From the NCBI GenBank assembly GCA_003344405.1, contig NOWV01000023.1:682001-746000 (forward strand): a stretch of DNA of 64,000 bases. The letters are read 5' to 3'. The notes beneath the pieces were generated by a model. It was given only the letters and a program-made list of their open reading frames with translations. It was not told where the DNA came from and ran no database searches. Positions 13,701-25,900 of this stretch are shown piece by piece. Numbering within the stretch: position 1 is the first letter of the stretch; each line of letters begins with the position of its first letter. This DNA comes from Trichoplax sp. H2 (lineage: Eukaryota; Placozoa; Uniplacotomia; Trichoplacea). Made by a program: the position numbers and the translations under genes.

Positions 13701-16700
13701 TTTATGATACCTCAAGATAGAGTATAGAAATTTAGATTTAAAAGCTACACATATAATGCGTTATAATCAAGGATTACTGTTTGTTTTAGTTAGCAGTTAT
13801 TCAATTGCAATCTTCTATTTACCGTAGGTAGAAATCGAGCTATTAATCTTAAAAATAATCATGTATAGCACGAAATTTAGTAAAATTATCTCCTATTTTT
13901 TATACATTGTAAGCTTTAATCTTAGCTTCTTTGCTGCATAGCACATAATGTTAAAGCTTTACTATCATGAGAGACGAATTTGTTTAATTTACACTTTAAA
14001 AAATTAATTTCTTCCTTAGGATGTTGTTATATACTTATTGGAATGTGGTGCTAATATTAATGCTTTAAATAATCATGGAAATACGGCTCTATTTGTATCT
14101 ATTGAAAATCTTCATCGCGACATTAGTCAAGTTAGTATTTAAAGCTCTCCTATTTATGTATTTTCTGCTATTTATGAAATTTTCATATCACAATTAGTTT
14201 TCCTTGATAAATTTGTAACTCTATAAACTCATTGAAGTATTTCATAGAGTCCATTAAATATGTTACGGTAGATATTATATTGTCAACGTTTACTTCTTTC
14301 CATGATAGTTACTAATCGAATGGGGAATAGATGTCATGACCAAAAATCTTCACGATAAAACAGTGTTCGAAACGATTCGAAATAAAGAGTTTGGAGATTA
14401 CCTGAAAGGTAGCTATAGTTTAAGAAGCCAGAATGAACCTAAAAATACTCGGCAGTATTACTGTTGCATGATAAATTTATTCCATAACTCATAAAGAGTT
14501 TTTAGTAATAAATAAATGATAAATAGTCTATTTCTAAGTGATGGAACGATAGATATGATCGATTTATTGTGCATTGTGTCTTTAATCAGGAAAATATGAA
14601 GAATTAAAATCTTTAGTACCTGATATTATCAATGGCAACGCAGCAAGAATTGAAGAAAGTATCAAAAATCATATAGCCAATGTCAGTACATTTGCTAGTC
14701 TTCGCAGTCGTTTTATTAATGGTAGTACATTATTGCATATGGCTGCACACCATGGCAACATTGCTGCTATCAAGGTTATTGCGTACAGAGAAAATATTTC
14801 GGGAATGAATCTTTCCCTATATACGTATATTTTACCATTAACTTTCAGTTTTAGTAAAACTTTAATTTCAATCATGGTAAGAATGCTTTCCTAAATCACA
14901 TTTTACTTTACAGCTTTTGCTATTTGATAATCGTTTGGATGTTAATGTCTTGGATTACAAAGGTGCAACGGCTCTACATCGAGCACACAATGAGGAAATT
15001 GCTACGGTACATACTTATATATAGATAATTAAATACTACCATAGATATTAGAATAATAGGGTATATGATAAAGTGATATATCCTAAATACATATGTGTTT
15101 AAGCTAATTACTTTAATTCTGATTTGGCAGTTACTATTAGATTTTGGTGCGCATGTGGACGCTGTTGATGATGAAGGCAATACGCCTTTGCATACGAAGT
15201 GCTATGGAACGGCAACAAAAAGAACTGAAATGGATACCTTATATGTCTTGGTTTGTATCTTTTGCTGAATAATCGACTTTCGATATTTTAGTTATTTGAA
15301 TATCGTAAGAAAAAACTGCTGCAGCGTAAATGCTGATGATAATAATTCATACTTTTGATTTAGATTAATAGAGAAGCTCCATTAACAGCTAGAAATAATA
15401 AAGTGAGATTTGATTTTAATTTCAATATATTAAGTTTAATATCAAAATCTCTTCTCTCGTGTTATTAGTAGCAGATTAAAATTGTTAAAAGGCTACATGG
15501 TACATATTTGATGATTATAGGGCTTATTACCTGTTCATTGTGCCGCAATGCAAGGGAGAATTGATGCTTTGCAATTACTGTTTCAATATGATAAAGTTAA
15601 AGGTGCTATTAAGAAGAGTTTAAAGCAAGAAGATGAGGTAATTTACATTTTTGACTGTACGATCAAGTACAAAGCTAGCTAGGCTGTTATCCACTTTCGT
15701 TTGCAATCAACTGATGATTGGCTATTACGTGATTATTTTTTCTTTATATACTATATTCGTGATCAATAAAAGAAAATTCCTAGTTTAGTTTACCTGGCAA
15801 TAGCTAATGACTTTCTAAAGTGTGCGAAGTGGTAAGTAAATCTTTAGTAAATATTTTCAAGATTAGGGTCGTCATAAATTGTAGTTTAAACTAAAACGAA
15901 GGTATTCAAATACAGAATATAAAATATGATCCAAGCTGTTTTAATAATTTAGTTCCGTCACATAAAATAAATTATAATAGACTTAAAATCATTCTTATCG
16001 TGAACTAATATCTCTATAAATACAAATTTTTTTACGAAATTAGTGATAAAGTTAAATTAGCGATTTTATGAGATATTTATATTTATCAGATTTGATTCTA
16101 TATCTTGTTAGGCTGATTGACAATCATATGCAATTCAGAACCGGAGAACAAAACACTTTAGTTCATAAGCTTTTAGTTGAGCAAATTCCGAGGTAAAACA
16201 TATTTTACTTCTAGTTCTATATTTAACATTTACTCTTATTAAAGATGCATACGGTTAAAGAACTTTGATTATTTTTTACTAAAATTTTTTTCACTTTCCA
16301 ATAAAAAAATTAAAGCTCCGATAGAGCTATCACCTTTCAATTCTTATTAGCTAATGGGGCAAATCCTAACCCGAATTATCCTGGGGGTAATAGGTATGAT
16401 AATACGTTTTCTATGTCGTTGAAGATTAGATTTCCAATTTTATAGCAATTGATCGAATACCATTTTACGGTTGTAAAATTTTCAGAGCCATCCATTTGGC
16501 TGCGGGATTGTCGGGTAATCCCGATGTTTTAGAGCTACTTATTACTCATGGTGCTGAAATTAACGTAATGAATGCAGACAATAGCTCTCCGTTATTTTTC
16601 GCTACCAAGGTTAACAACTACCGATGTGCAAGTGTATTAATTAAATCCGGCGCTAATATAAGAATAAAAAATACACAAGGTATGATTTAATTTAGAGGGT

Positions 16701-17522
16701 AGCGTTATGTTCTGAACTGCATATAGGCATATTTACCTAATTCATCTATCTGCACACGCTCCTTTGTATCATATCTTTGCATATTTAACTATCAATTCCT
16801 TGACATATTGTGTCACTTTAATATCACCTATTCTCAAGTTAAAATATTTGCCTGTTTATCACTAACGGTTTATAGATGTATTCGTTCCATAACTTTTCTT
16901 GTACATATTTTGATGCGGCCTCAATATTATTGCTTAGGTTTAACCGCTTTTGATTACATTGAAGATTTTGATGAATGGATCGATAGCCGTCATTTTGATG
17001 ATGATACTATAGCAAAATTAAAAGGTGATATTCATATGATTTAAAGTTTCATTTTTAATCCGTTAAAGAAAAATAGTTCTAGAATGAGTTTTAAAGATCA
17101 GTAATTCATAGAATTACACATAGGATATGTGTAAGATACGGCTAAAGCGCATAATATATTATTCAATCACGCCTGAATTTGGATGCTAGCAGCTATATCC
17201 ATATACTGCATTACTAGTATGAATATCATTAATTTTATTTTTATGTAATCGTTTATTGGGTCTAATCACGCGTAAAGTTATCACACTAGTAACTTTCGAG
17301 GTAATTTAGGATAAATGACGATGGTATGTTATTTTAAATGCTGATTTCTCTTTATTTTTGACAGCTTACAAGATTAAACATTCAAGAGATTTAATACATG
17401 CCATTTCGCATAAAATCAAAGGTAGCAATCAAGAAGAGAGAAGAATTGATATAGCTAAAAATTCTTATGCTTTAAGTAAAGCTTCTAATAGTAGAAGTGT
17501 TGTTTCTTTACCTCATATCTAG
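7724..17522 (+). CDS. Calponin-homology plus ankyrin-repeat protein
   Basis: About 1,000 aa from at least 33 exons, nearly all with matching phases. The N-terminal part (7724-10953) is calponin-homology-like, probably actin- or microtubule-binding: LNGFSAWINVRLQP, a conserved NLFVRKSAEQIFDLLW block (8794-9053), a proline-rich WTPPEPPPP linker (9247), then a second CH-like segment with ILCALVNSFVPGTFTTEV (10526-10580). A helical, charged middle (11294-12020) looks coiled-coil-like. From 13146 to 17024 there are roughly ten ankyrin repeats (GNTALHLACKHGH, GSTLLHMAAHHGN, GLLPVHCAAMQGR, AIHLAAGLSGNPD). The stop is TAG at 17520. Exons are 7724-7874, 8049-8091, 8638-8697, 8779-8842, 9028-9138, 9247-9367, 10059-10114, 10412-10437, 10525-10593, 10696-10777, 10864-10953 and so on to 17365-17522. 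The 9367/10059 junction is uncertain. The first internal Met is at 7742, but the reading frame is open back to the TTTCAG acceptor, so a 5' exon is probably missing. I do not recognise a named orthologue. Confidence 0.85.
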
Positions 17523-19470
17523 CGTCATAATTAGTCCAAGATGTTGTAAAATGTTATGAGCATGTGGATGTAATTTCATGATTACCTTCTGTACGGGTCC
17601 TAGACACGATTACGATTACAATACGGCTTCTTTAGAAATAATATTTTATATAGCATATATCAAATTATTTTTTTAGCAACTTTACAAAGTTTATATTCCA
17701 CTCAGATTTTATTATGAGGAGAGAATTCTTAAGGCAGATTCAATATTTTATTGTTTTAATTGTATATATGTATATATGTATATATATATCCATGTATCCG
17801 AATATTGGCTTTGTATGTTTCGGGTTTTGGCCGTAACAATTTAATGCGGTCATTATTATACCATTATAGCGTAGACTCTGTATATACGTATATTAGGAAG
17901 ACATTATTCAGGGCATCAGCTCAAAATGAAATTTGAGGACTAAAGATAATTTGCTCATTCATCTAACAATTTTAAGCTATAAATTATATTTTTGCTATAC
18001 ATATGCAGACACTGAGCTTATAGAACGACAATAAGTATAAAATAATCATGGATGGCTTATTCGATTTCTATATTATCATTGAAATTTTGGCTATTTGACT
18101 AAGAAATCTGCTATTTGCAGTATTGCATTCTCAAATATACCAATAGGATAATCAAAATCAAAGAATATGACCTGATTGTTTTTAAAATCATTAAAATTCG
18201 CAAAAGGGTCAATTACGCTCTTAGTATTAAAGCGGTATAGAGAGAATACTTTAACATTAAGTTGATATACAGTGATCCTAAAATTTATATGTGGGTTAAA
18301 TGTCCATCCCTTACATTTACTATTCATCACTCCAACGGTATAACTGTCGTAGCGATATGGAAAAAGGAAAAGATGATAGAATCCGCGAACCAGCTGGTTG
18401 TGTGTAATGATTTCCGCTAATTACAGCAGTTGTCAGTTATGAATTTGGGAAATACGTTGATAGAATGTAGTATAGAACCATATGTCTTAGTGGAGTAAGT
18501 GTTGATTACAATTATGGCTAGTATGACGAAACGGCTGATACATACTACCCAGGTATGTGTTATATTATCAACTCAAATTTTGAGTTGTGGATTGCGAATC
18601 TATGGATAAGAACACATACCCACTCTACATTGTGATTTGAGTTAATTACTGTAATAATGTGTGTCGAAAGCTTTACAGTAATTTGAAGTACGTACTTTAT
18701 GGCGTGACTTAGTCTGTTAAGGTTAATAAAGTCCTTACAGATGATGGTTAGTATGGAGAAACAGTGTACTATTTTATCGCGAAGTGACTTTTTCTACAAA
18801 ATACTTATCTCATTTACGTTTGATGATATACCGTTATCTATGACATTTTACATATTTTTAATAGATAACTGTCTAGTTTTTTAATGTTATACTGATAACT
18901 AATGGTTACGTAAATTAACTATAAATTGACTGGTTTTGACAATAATATCTGGGTTCAGCTATGTCTGAGATATACTAGAGGTGTTTAGTTTCTCCTAACG
19001 ATAGAAGATCGCCAGTATTTAGATTCGTACAGGTCAATATCAGGAAGGACAAACCTGATAGTAGACTTATAGTTGCAGTTTTCTGAAATAGTTTAACTTT
19101 TCCACGTTACAAATTTCGATTTGTAACATATTTTATATCAATTGCTATTTCTTCAATTTTAAAAACTTCAAAAATTACGAGTACGCGGATTGTAAACGTA
19201 AGCTTAGTAGCATCATGATCGTACATAAACTACTAAATACATTGCGACTGCAAACTGATTAAGCATTAGTATATTATGAATCCTTGCGAATTTGTCCTTG
19301 TAATGATATCAGCAATGGCAGTACTCGCAGTACAGTAGTGTTATACGAGGGAATAGTGGGATAGTATACAGTGTAAAATTGTGTGTCCTAATAAAGTAAG
19401 TGTTGCTTATGGCTAGTATGATGAAATAGCTCCCTTGTACTGTGCTATGTACTATATGCTCTATAACAAA
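17523..19470. other. Gene-free spacer with dispersed short repeat
   Basis: Nothing coding is recognised; the 18091-18330 (-) open frame has no motif. A short element recurs: roughly GTAAGTGTTG-n-TATGGCTAGTATGA-GAAA at about 18495-18535 and 19395-19430, with a weaker relative near 18738-18765 (GATGGTTAGTATGGAGAAACAG). Each copy is followed within about 40 bp by TACT/GTACT-rich sequence. Confidence 0.45.
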
Positions 19471-19475
19471 GAACG

Positions 19476-20000
19476 CATCCTTTAAGTTGCTGTCATGGAT
19501 TCCTATTCGTTTTGTGATCGATCGATCACTTAATTATAAACTATCCAATTACGTTGTACGCAAACCGTAACGTAAGCTCGAGCTACTCCCAGATTAGAAG
19601 ACAGTCATGTATGTAAAATGTAGGTTTAAAAAATACCCAGCTACTGTTAGTCACTGTCTTGGATTCCTATTCTCCTCACTTACTCCTCTCGTTTTGTGAT
19701 CGATCGATCGGTTAATTATAAACTATCCAATTACATTGTACGCAAACCGTAATGTAAGCTCGTGCTACTCCCAGATTAGAAGACAGTCATGTATGTAAAA
19801 TGTAGGTTTAAAAAAATACCCAGCTACTGTTAGTCACTGTCTTGGATTCCTATTCTCCTCACTTACCCCTCTCGTTTTGTGATCGATCGATCACTTAATT
19901 ATAAACTATCCAATTACGTTGTACGCAAACTGTAATGTAAGCTCGTGCTACTCGCTGATTAGTAGACAGTCATGTAAAATAGAGGTTTGAAAAATAACCA
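19476..20000. repeat. Three-copy tandem repeat, period about 182 bp
   Basis: The landmark TTTTGTGATCGATCGATC occurs at about 19511, 19693 and 19876. Each copy continues with TTAATTATAAACTATCCAATTAC, GTTGTACGCAAACCGTAA and, in the first two, GTAAAATGTAGGTTTAAAAAA before TACCCAGCTACTGTTAGTCACTGTCTTGG. Copies 1-3 are very similar, and copy 3 is degraded at its right end (GTAAAATAGAGGTTTGAAAAATAACC). No open frame runs through it. Confidence 0.9.
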
Positions 20001-21140
20001 TACTATAAGTATACATACAGCGAGTACAAAAGTTTGGAATCCTATCTAGTTGTTATGGTATGAAATAACCTGGTTAATTCATGCCATCACCGGTCAAGTG
20101 GTCACCCTAGAGCTCTTTTGCTCTACTTTCCTTGTGAACTCTCTTCTCGTCTCATCGTCTGTCAGTCCCATTGTATTGCTGAGCAAGATGACTGTGCACT
20201 ATGCACTGTGTGCAATGTGGTGTGTGAAGAAGGTATGATGACTATGATCCACTATCGATTGCAATGAAGCTGTAATGTTCCACAGTACAGTATACTGTAG
20301 TATAGCGTACAATTATCCCTCTTGTATCAGACGGACGATTGACGACCAGTGGCAAGTATGATGACATCCATGTACATCGTACTGTACGCACTGTCGTGAC
20401 CGTACTGTACGCATGACAGCCATGTTTCATCGTTCCAAGTAGAGTCAGCGGAGGAAGAATCAGTCGCCTCCATTGAAGATTGAATCCAAGTGTGGTTTCC
20501 ACTTAACAAATTACTGAAAATCTTCTTTTCTCCACTGGGTAAGTCGGTAATAAATTGGATTTGAAGAGTAAGCAGCCTTATTATTCGAATGGCTGTTGTG
20601 GATAAATGGACGATGTTATATGTGTCAGCAACGCAATCGTTGATAATTGTGTTGTTATGGCTAGAAAAGTGCAACTGCATCGAGAGGCCAAACAGGGCAC
20701 GATAGGATGGTCTAGAGTTTTAAGAGATATGATGCAACATAATATGGATGTGATACTGTCATCAGTGTTAGCCACAAATGGAATGATGGAGTTGATTGAT
20801 TTTCACTGGATTAGCTTACATTGATTCTAAGTAAAAGTGGATTCTTCGTTTCTCTTTCATGGAGAAATGGCAGCGATGCTAGCTCATGTGGAATGTCACC
20901 TATTCGACAGTGTGTCACTGTCGTTTACGCTGAGACAGTCAGTCATTCGAGGTATCATCCGTTTGTGTTGAAGGGTTAATCCCACCTGATCCTCTTGCTT
21001 TCCCTAATGACTGAAAATTCTTCTTAATTGAGATCAGAAGTCGTTCAAATGATTGATATATTACAGGAGTAAGTGATATTATCCTGCCATATCATGCACA
21101 ATGAATTAATTATAGTTATACGATCAGCAGAAATGTTGAG
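20001..21140. other. Gene-free spacer with overlapping short open frames
   Basis: Overlapping open frames of 60-117 codons occur on both strands (20242-20502 and 20327-20680 on -, 20606-20824 on +). None shows a domain, signal peptide or flanking splice sites that would support a gene. The overlap on opposite strands argues against coding. TTCGTTTCTCTTTCATGGAGAAATGG near 20845 is a degenerate relative of the repeat unit that begins at 21.17 kb. Confidence 0.4.
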
Positions 21141-21164
21141 CCTATCCACAAGCAGGTCGTGTGG

Positions 21165-22330
21165 GCTGTGTGCAAAGGTTCATTAATAATGTGATACTGT
21201 CAATAAATGGCGAAGCAAATTTTGAAACATGTAGTAAATTTATTTTCAGTGTCATAGCTTCCATTTGGGGGGGGGGGAGACTCCAGAGGAAAGTATTCTT
21301 CCTTTCTCTTTCAAAGAATAATTACAACTGAAGGCTGTGGCAAAGGTTCGTTAATAATGTGATACTGTCAATAAATGGCGAAGCAAAATTTGAATGGTGT
21401 AGTAAATTTATTTTCAGTCTCATAGCTTCCAATTTTGGCGGGGGGGGGATTCCAAAGGAAAGTATTCTTCCTTTCTCTTCCAAAGAATAATTACAACGTA
21501 ATACACGCGTTGTTATTGAATGTAGCGTCTATTATAATGTACACAAATTGTAGACAACTTGAAAAATAATGAAGTGAGTGTGTTTGCAGTCTATTAAGCT
21601 TTTAGATTTTGAAAGTATTCTTCGTTTCTCTTTCAAAGAGAAATTACAAAGTAATACAAATTGATGTTGAATGTAACGTATCGACGCGTACATCGAGAGA
21701 TAAATTGTTAGATATCTTCAAATGGTATAGGGAATTTTGCTGTATATTAGCTTAGATTTTTTTTACCTATTGAAAGTATTCTTTGTTTCTCTTTCAAAAG
21801 AGTAATTATAAGTAATACAAGTTGATGTTGAATGTAACGTATAATATACCGTATAGTAGCTTTGATTTTCCCCAAATGAAACTATCCTTCGTTTCTCTTC
21901 GAAGAATAATTACAAAATACTATTAGATACTCTTGTTGAATATAACGTATACTATACAGTATAGAAGTGGTAGACAACTTCAATTGATGTTGTGAATTTA
22001 TTGACACTGTGTGAGCCTAAATATTGAATGTATTCTTGGTTTCTCTTTCAAAGAGAAATTACAAAGTAAGTAATACTAGTTGCTGTGATTGTAACATATA
22101 TTATACTGTTTATAAGTTGTAGACAACTTCAATTGATGTAGTAAATGTCTTTGCAATGCATTAGCTCAAACTTTGAAAGTATTCTGGATTTCTCTTTCAA
22201 AAAGAAATTACAAAGTAACACGAGTTGATGTCGAATGTAATGTATATTAGAGATATAAATTGTTAGACATCTTCAAATGATGTAGTGAATTTATTTTCAG
22301 TGGATTAGCTTAAATTTTTACCTAATAAAA
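21165..22330. repeat. Degenerate tandem repeat with hairpin core
   Basis: A core of about 35 bp, GAAAGTATTCTTCGTTTCTC followed by TTTCAAAGAGAAATTACAAAG, appears about seven times: near 21290, 21460, 21615, 21770, 21880, 22030 and 22175, spaced roughly 105-170 bp. The intact core contains TTTCTCTTT-C-AAAGAGAAA, a perfect 9-bp inverted repeat. Between cores the units share TAATACAAGTTGATGTTGAATGTAACGTAT and GTAGACAACTTCAATTGATGTAGTAAATTTATTTTCAGT. The first two units also share a longer leader (GGTTCATTAATAATGTGATACTGTCAATAAATGGCGAAG) and a poly-G run of 8-10. Confidence 0.85.
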
Positions 22331-22929
22331 CTAGCGTATATTACATCTGTGCACTAAATTAGTCATTTGATATTACGTTCGTTTTTATTGGAGGTTGAAT
22401 ACCGGTTGATCCCTTTTATTTCCCTAATTACTGAAATGCTTTCTTAAATCGAGACCATAAGTCGTTAATGATAAATCGTATTTGAGGAGTAACCAATAAC
22501 ATCTAACCCGACCATTGGCAATCAATTAATTATAAGCAAAATATTGGAACTCATTAACTTGTGAGATCAAGGTGTGGGCAGTACACCACTCTATGCTGTA
22601 CTTATAAAGTGACATGGTATACCTCATTGTGGATGGAACACTGGAATAAAATAAATAAATAGCAGGGCAACGCAAATGGTATCGTTTGTTCATTTACAGT
22701 ACAGTGTTTTAGCTTTGATTCTTCCCAAATGAAAAAGCATTCTTCATTTATGTACGTATGTGTGTACGTTAATTTTCCATCAAGGAGAAGATAAATGAAT
22801 CGAAATAATATCTCTATGAGATTCGATGAGATAGGATGCAGGATTCCTTTTAAAATTCGTGACGCTGAATGATATGTATCTAACATAGTTGTTATTCTTA
22901 ATTATTTTTTAGTTCAACATTGATGCAAT

Positions 22930-25900
22930 ATGAATCAAGAAGCGCAATTGAAATTATATAATAGTATGACCCGAAGAAAGGTATAATATAAGCTATCATG
23001 GCGTATGAATTACTGTAGAGGTTGATCGTAATTTGGATATCGTGCGTTGATAAATTAAAGCGACAGGATGTAATTTTATTTCATTACAGTTAATAGACTG
23101 ATTGAATACTATAGTACTCTACGGCCATTTACCGTCAATATCCATTTCAATAGCCTGTAGTTGAAATAATTCAGTGTGTTAAGTTTATGAAGCGATTACT
23201 ACAATACTTTACGGTCACTTATAGTAATTATCTATTTTAATAGTCTATAGTTGAAATAGTTCAATATGTTAAAATTAATAAAATAACTACCACTGTACTT
23301 TACGGTCGCTTACAATAATTGTCAGTCTATGATTAAATTAATTGAATATGCTAAAATTCGCGAAACAATTATGATAGAACTTTACCAAAGCTTCAGTAAT
23401 TATCCACATCAATAGTTGATAGTAGAAATTATACAATTTGGTAAATTTTATTAAATGATAGTTGATAGGTAATCAACGTTATTCTTGAAGTTTCAAACTT
23501 GATTAAATTTTACTAATGACCGCCTTAACTACCCTCTTTTTCTAGGATACATTTGTACCTAGCAATGAATCTTGCCTATCATGGTACAATTGCGGACCTA
23601 CTGTCTATGATGCATCTCACATGGGTCATGCAAGGTTGTTATGCAAATGTGCTAGTAATAGAGTTGTATTGTTTACGGGTGCCTAATCGTTTATTACTCT
23701 TGGCCTATGTAGACATAAACATATTTGAATAATTACTTGATTATTATGATGATTACTACTGCTGGTAGTAGTCTACAGCAAAAGCGAAGACCACTATATA
23801 TTTTCTTGTTTCTTTATTTGTATCTTGTCTATAATTATTACTTGTGTATTAATATATGCTACTTTTGCTTTTCAAAAAATTTATCATTTATAGATCCTAT
23901 GTCAGCTTTGACATTATTAGACGCGTATTAACTTCGTATTTCAACTATAACATATCTTATGCTATGAACATAACCGATATTGACGATAAGGTAAAACTAG
24001 CAAGTAGATAACCTTAGTATTGATGATCGTCTACGTTAATAATCATATCAGTTATGCTTAAAATACCCAATATTTGATGCTAGATTATCTCAGAGTGGAA
24101 ACAGTAACATTACCGTTTCATTAACACTTTACAATAATCGAGTAAAAATATGTATTAAGTTGCCAATCTTATACTGCTATTATGGCTTGCATATGTGTTG
24201 ATGCTACTTACCTTGATGTCTTCCTTTAGATCATCTTTCGGGCTCGTCGTAACTATTTAATTGATAACTATATCAGTAGCTCTCATCCAATTGATAGAAT
24301 TATTGAAGATGCAAACGAAGCAGTTAAGGTATTTGATACAGATGTATAGCCGTTTTAGCAAATATTTCGATTTTGTTAAGAGCTGTAATTTCTATCGCTG
24401 ATTATATATAATGGTAGTAACTATCATTATAGACATTCATAGTTAATTTTACTGAACTTAAAAATTTCTGAAACGGCGACGATTTAATATAATGTGTGTT
24501 GATGTTGCTGTATCCAGTGCACTTGACCGTATGCAATCTAAATATTAAAACTAAACATGATCAATTTCTTGCGAATAATGTCGACTATATTTTTCCCGCT
24601 CATGTGCATCTTTATAACAATAGTTACTAGAAGATAAGATCCATGTATCGAAATATCTCGATTTGTTAACAATTACGGAAAAACTTACGGTTTGTTAATA
24701 ACCTCAATTTTATGCTAGCTTTATATGTTTGTAGCAGTGAATACATTTTAGAACTCAGATATTTTAATTTGTTTTTTTAGGCTCAGCAAAATAAGGTTAA
24801 TACTACTAAGGATGGTCATCAATTGAAAGAATTAGAGAAAATCGGAAAAAAGGTTTAATGCTTGCATCGATCCAGTGTTACTAGGCTATAGATGATTATA
24901 ATCTATGTTAGTCATGCGTCGTACAATCAAATTTCTTATCGTATTCTATTTATTGCTAGCTTTTAGAGAATAAAGCTGAAATTTTGAAAGATCCACAGCA
25001 ACTTGCCATGGCAGAAGATAACGAAAAATTGGCTACTCTGGCTGAGAAGAAAATGAAAGTATGGCATTTCTGCTTTTTCATCACATTTCATCCCTTAATT
25101 TTTGTCATTGTATAATTTAGTTGAAGGAGAGTAACATTGCTCTAACTAATGATCCAAACAAGCTTGCAATGTTTGTGAAAAACAAGGTAAGATCTTTATG
25201 GCTTTATGACACTGAAAACAGTCCTCATTGAAAGTTTTGGTAATGATGTAAACGTAATATTTTGCTTTACATACCTTAAAGAAATGGTTGCAATTTCTTT
25301 CCTTTTACCCTTAATACCTCTTTAGATTAAAGCGGATAACGCTATTCAATCACTTAGTAGCGCTGCCATCGGCCAAAGTGACGTAAAGCCTGACAGTCGT
25401 CTACAGGTAAATAAATATTGTTTCTTTCTTGTTAAAATCTTTCTTAAAAATCATCGTCCTCATCTGTAAGAATCGTAGTTTTTGGTACACACTCGCACGC
25501 ATTATTTATTAAATTATATTTTCGCTAGGAATTCTTTTCAGATATAAGGGATCCTTTATCAGAGCTATTAGATAAAAAGGTAAATCGTTACTTCTGCTCC
25601 GCCTTGGCACTAATGGAATGTCTTTTTGTTACTACTGTATGTCGCACGTTTCTAACTATGCATTTACATGTTCAGTTTGGGACTTCAGTGAATGATCATG
25701 AAATATTTGCACGCTTGGCTAGACATTGGGAAAACGATTTTAACGACGATATGAAAGCTCTAAATGTAAATAAATGCTGCAGTAATTTCTTAACTAAATC
25801 CGATATTCTCTGTAATACCACTTTTTTACCATAATATTTTTTTAACTTTGTATTAAAAGAGTTATCATTCCATACCTAAAGGTTCTTCCTGCTGATGCTA

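Noticed and set aside
19476-20000. Possible CRISPR-like array because of regular repeats
   Set aside because: Repeat units are about 182 bp with no unique short spacers, and the window is clearly eukaryotic.
20327-20680. 117-codon open frame on the minus strand, overlapped by frames on both strands
   Set aside because: No domain, signal peptide or splice context; opposite-strand frames overlap it, which fits locally stop-poor, more GC-rich sequence rather than a gene.
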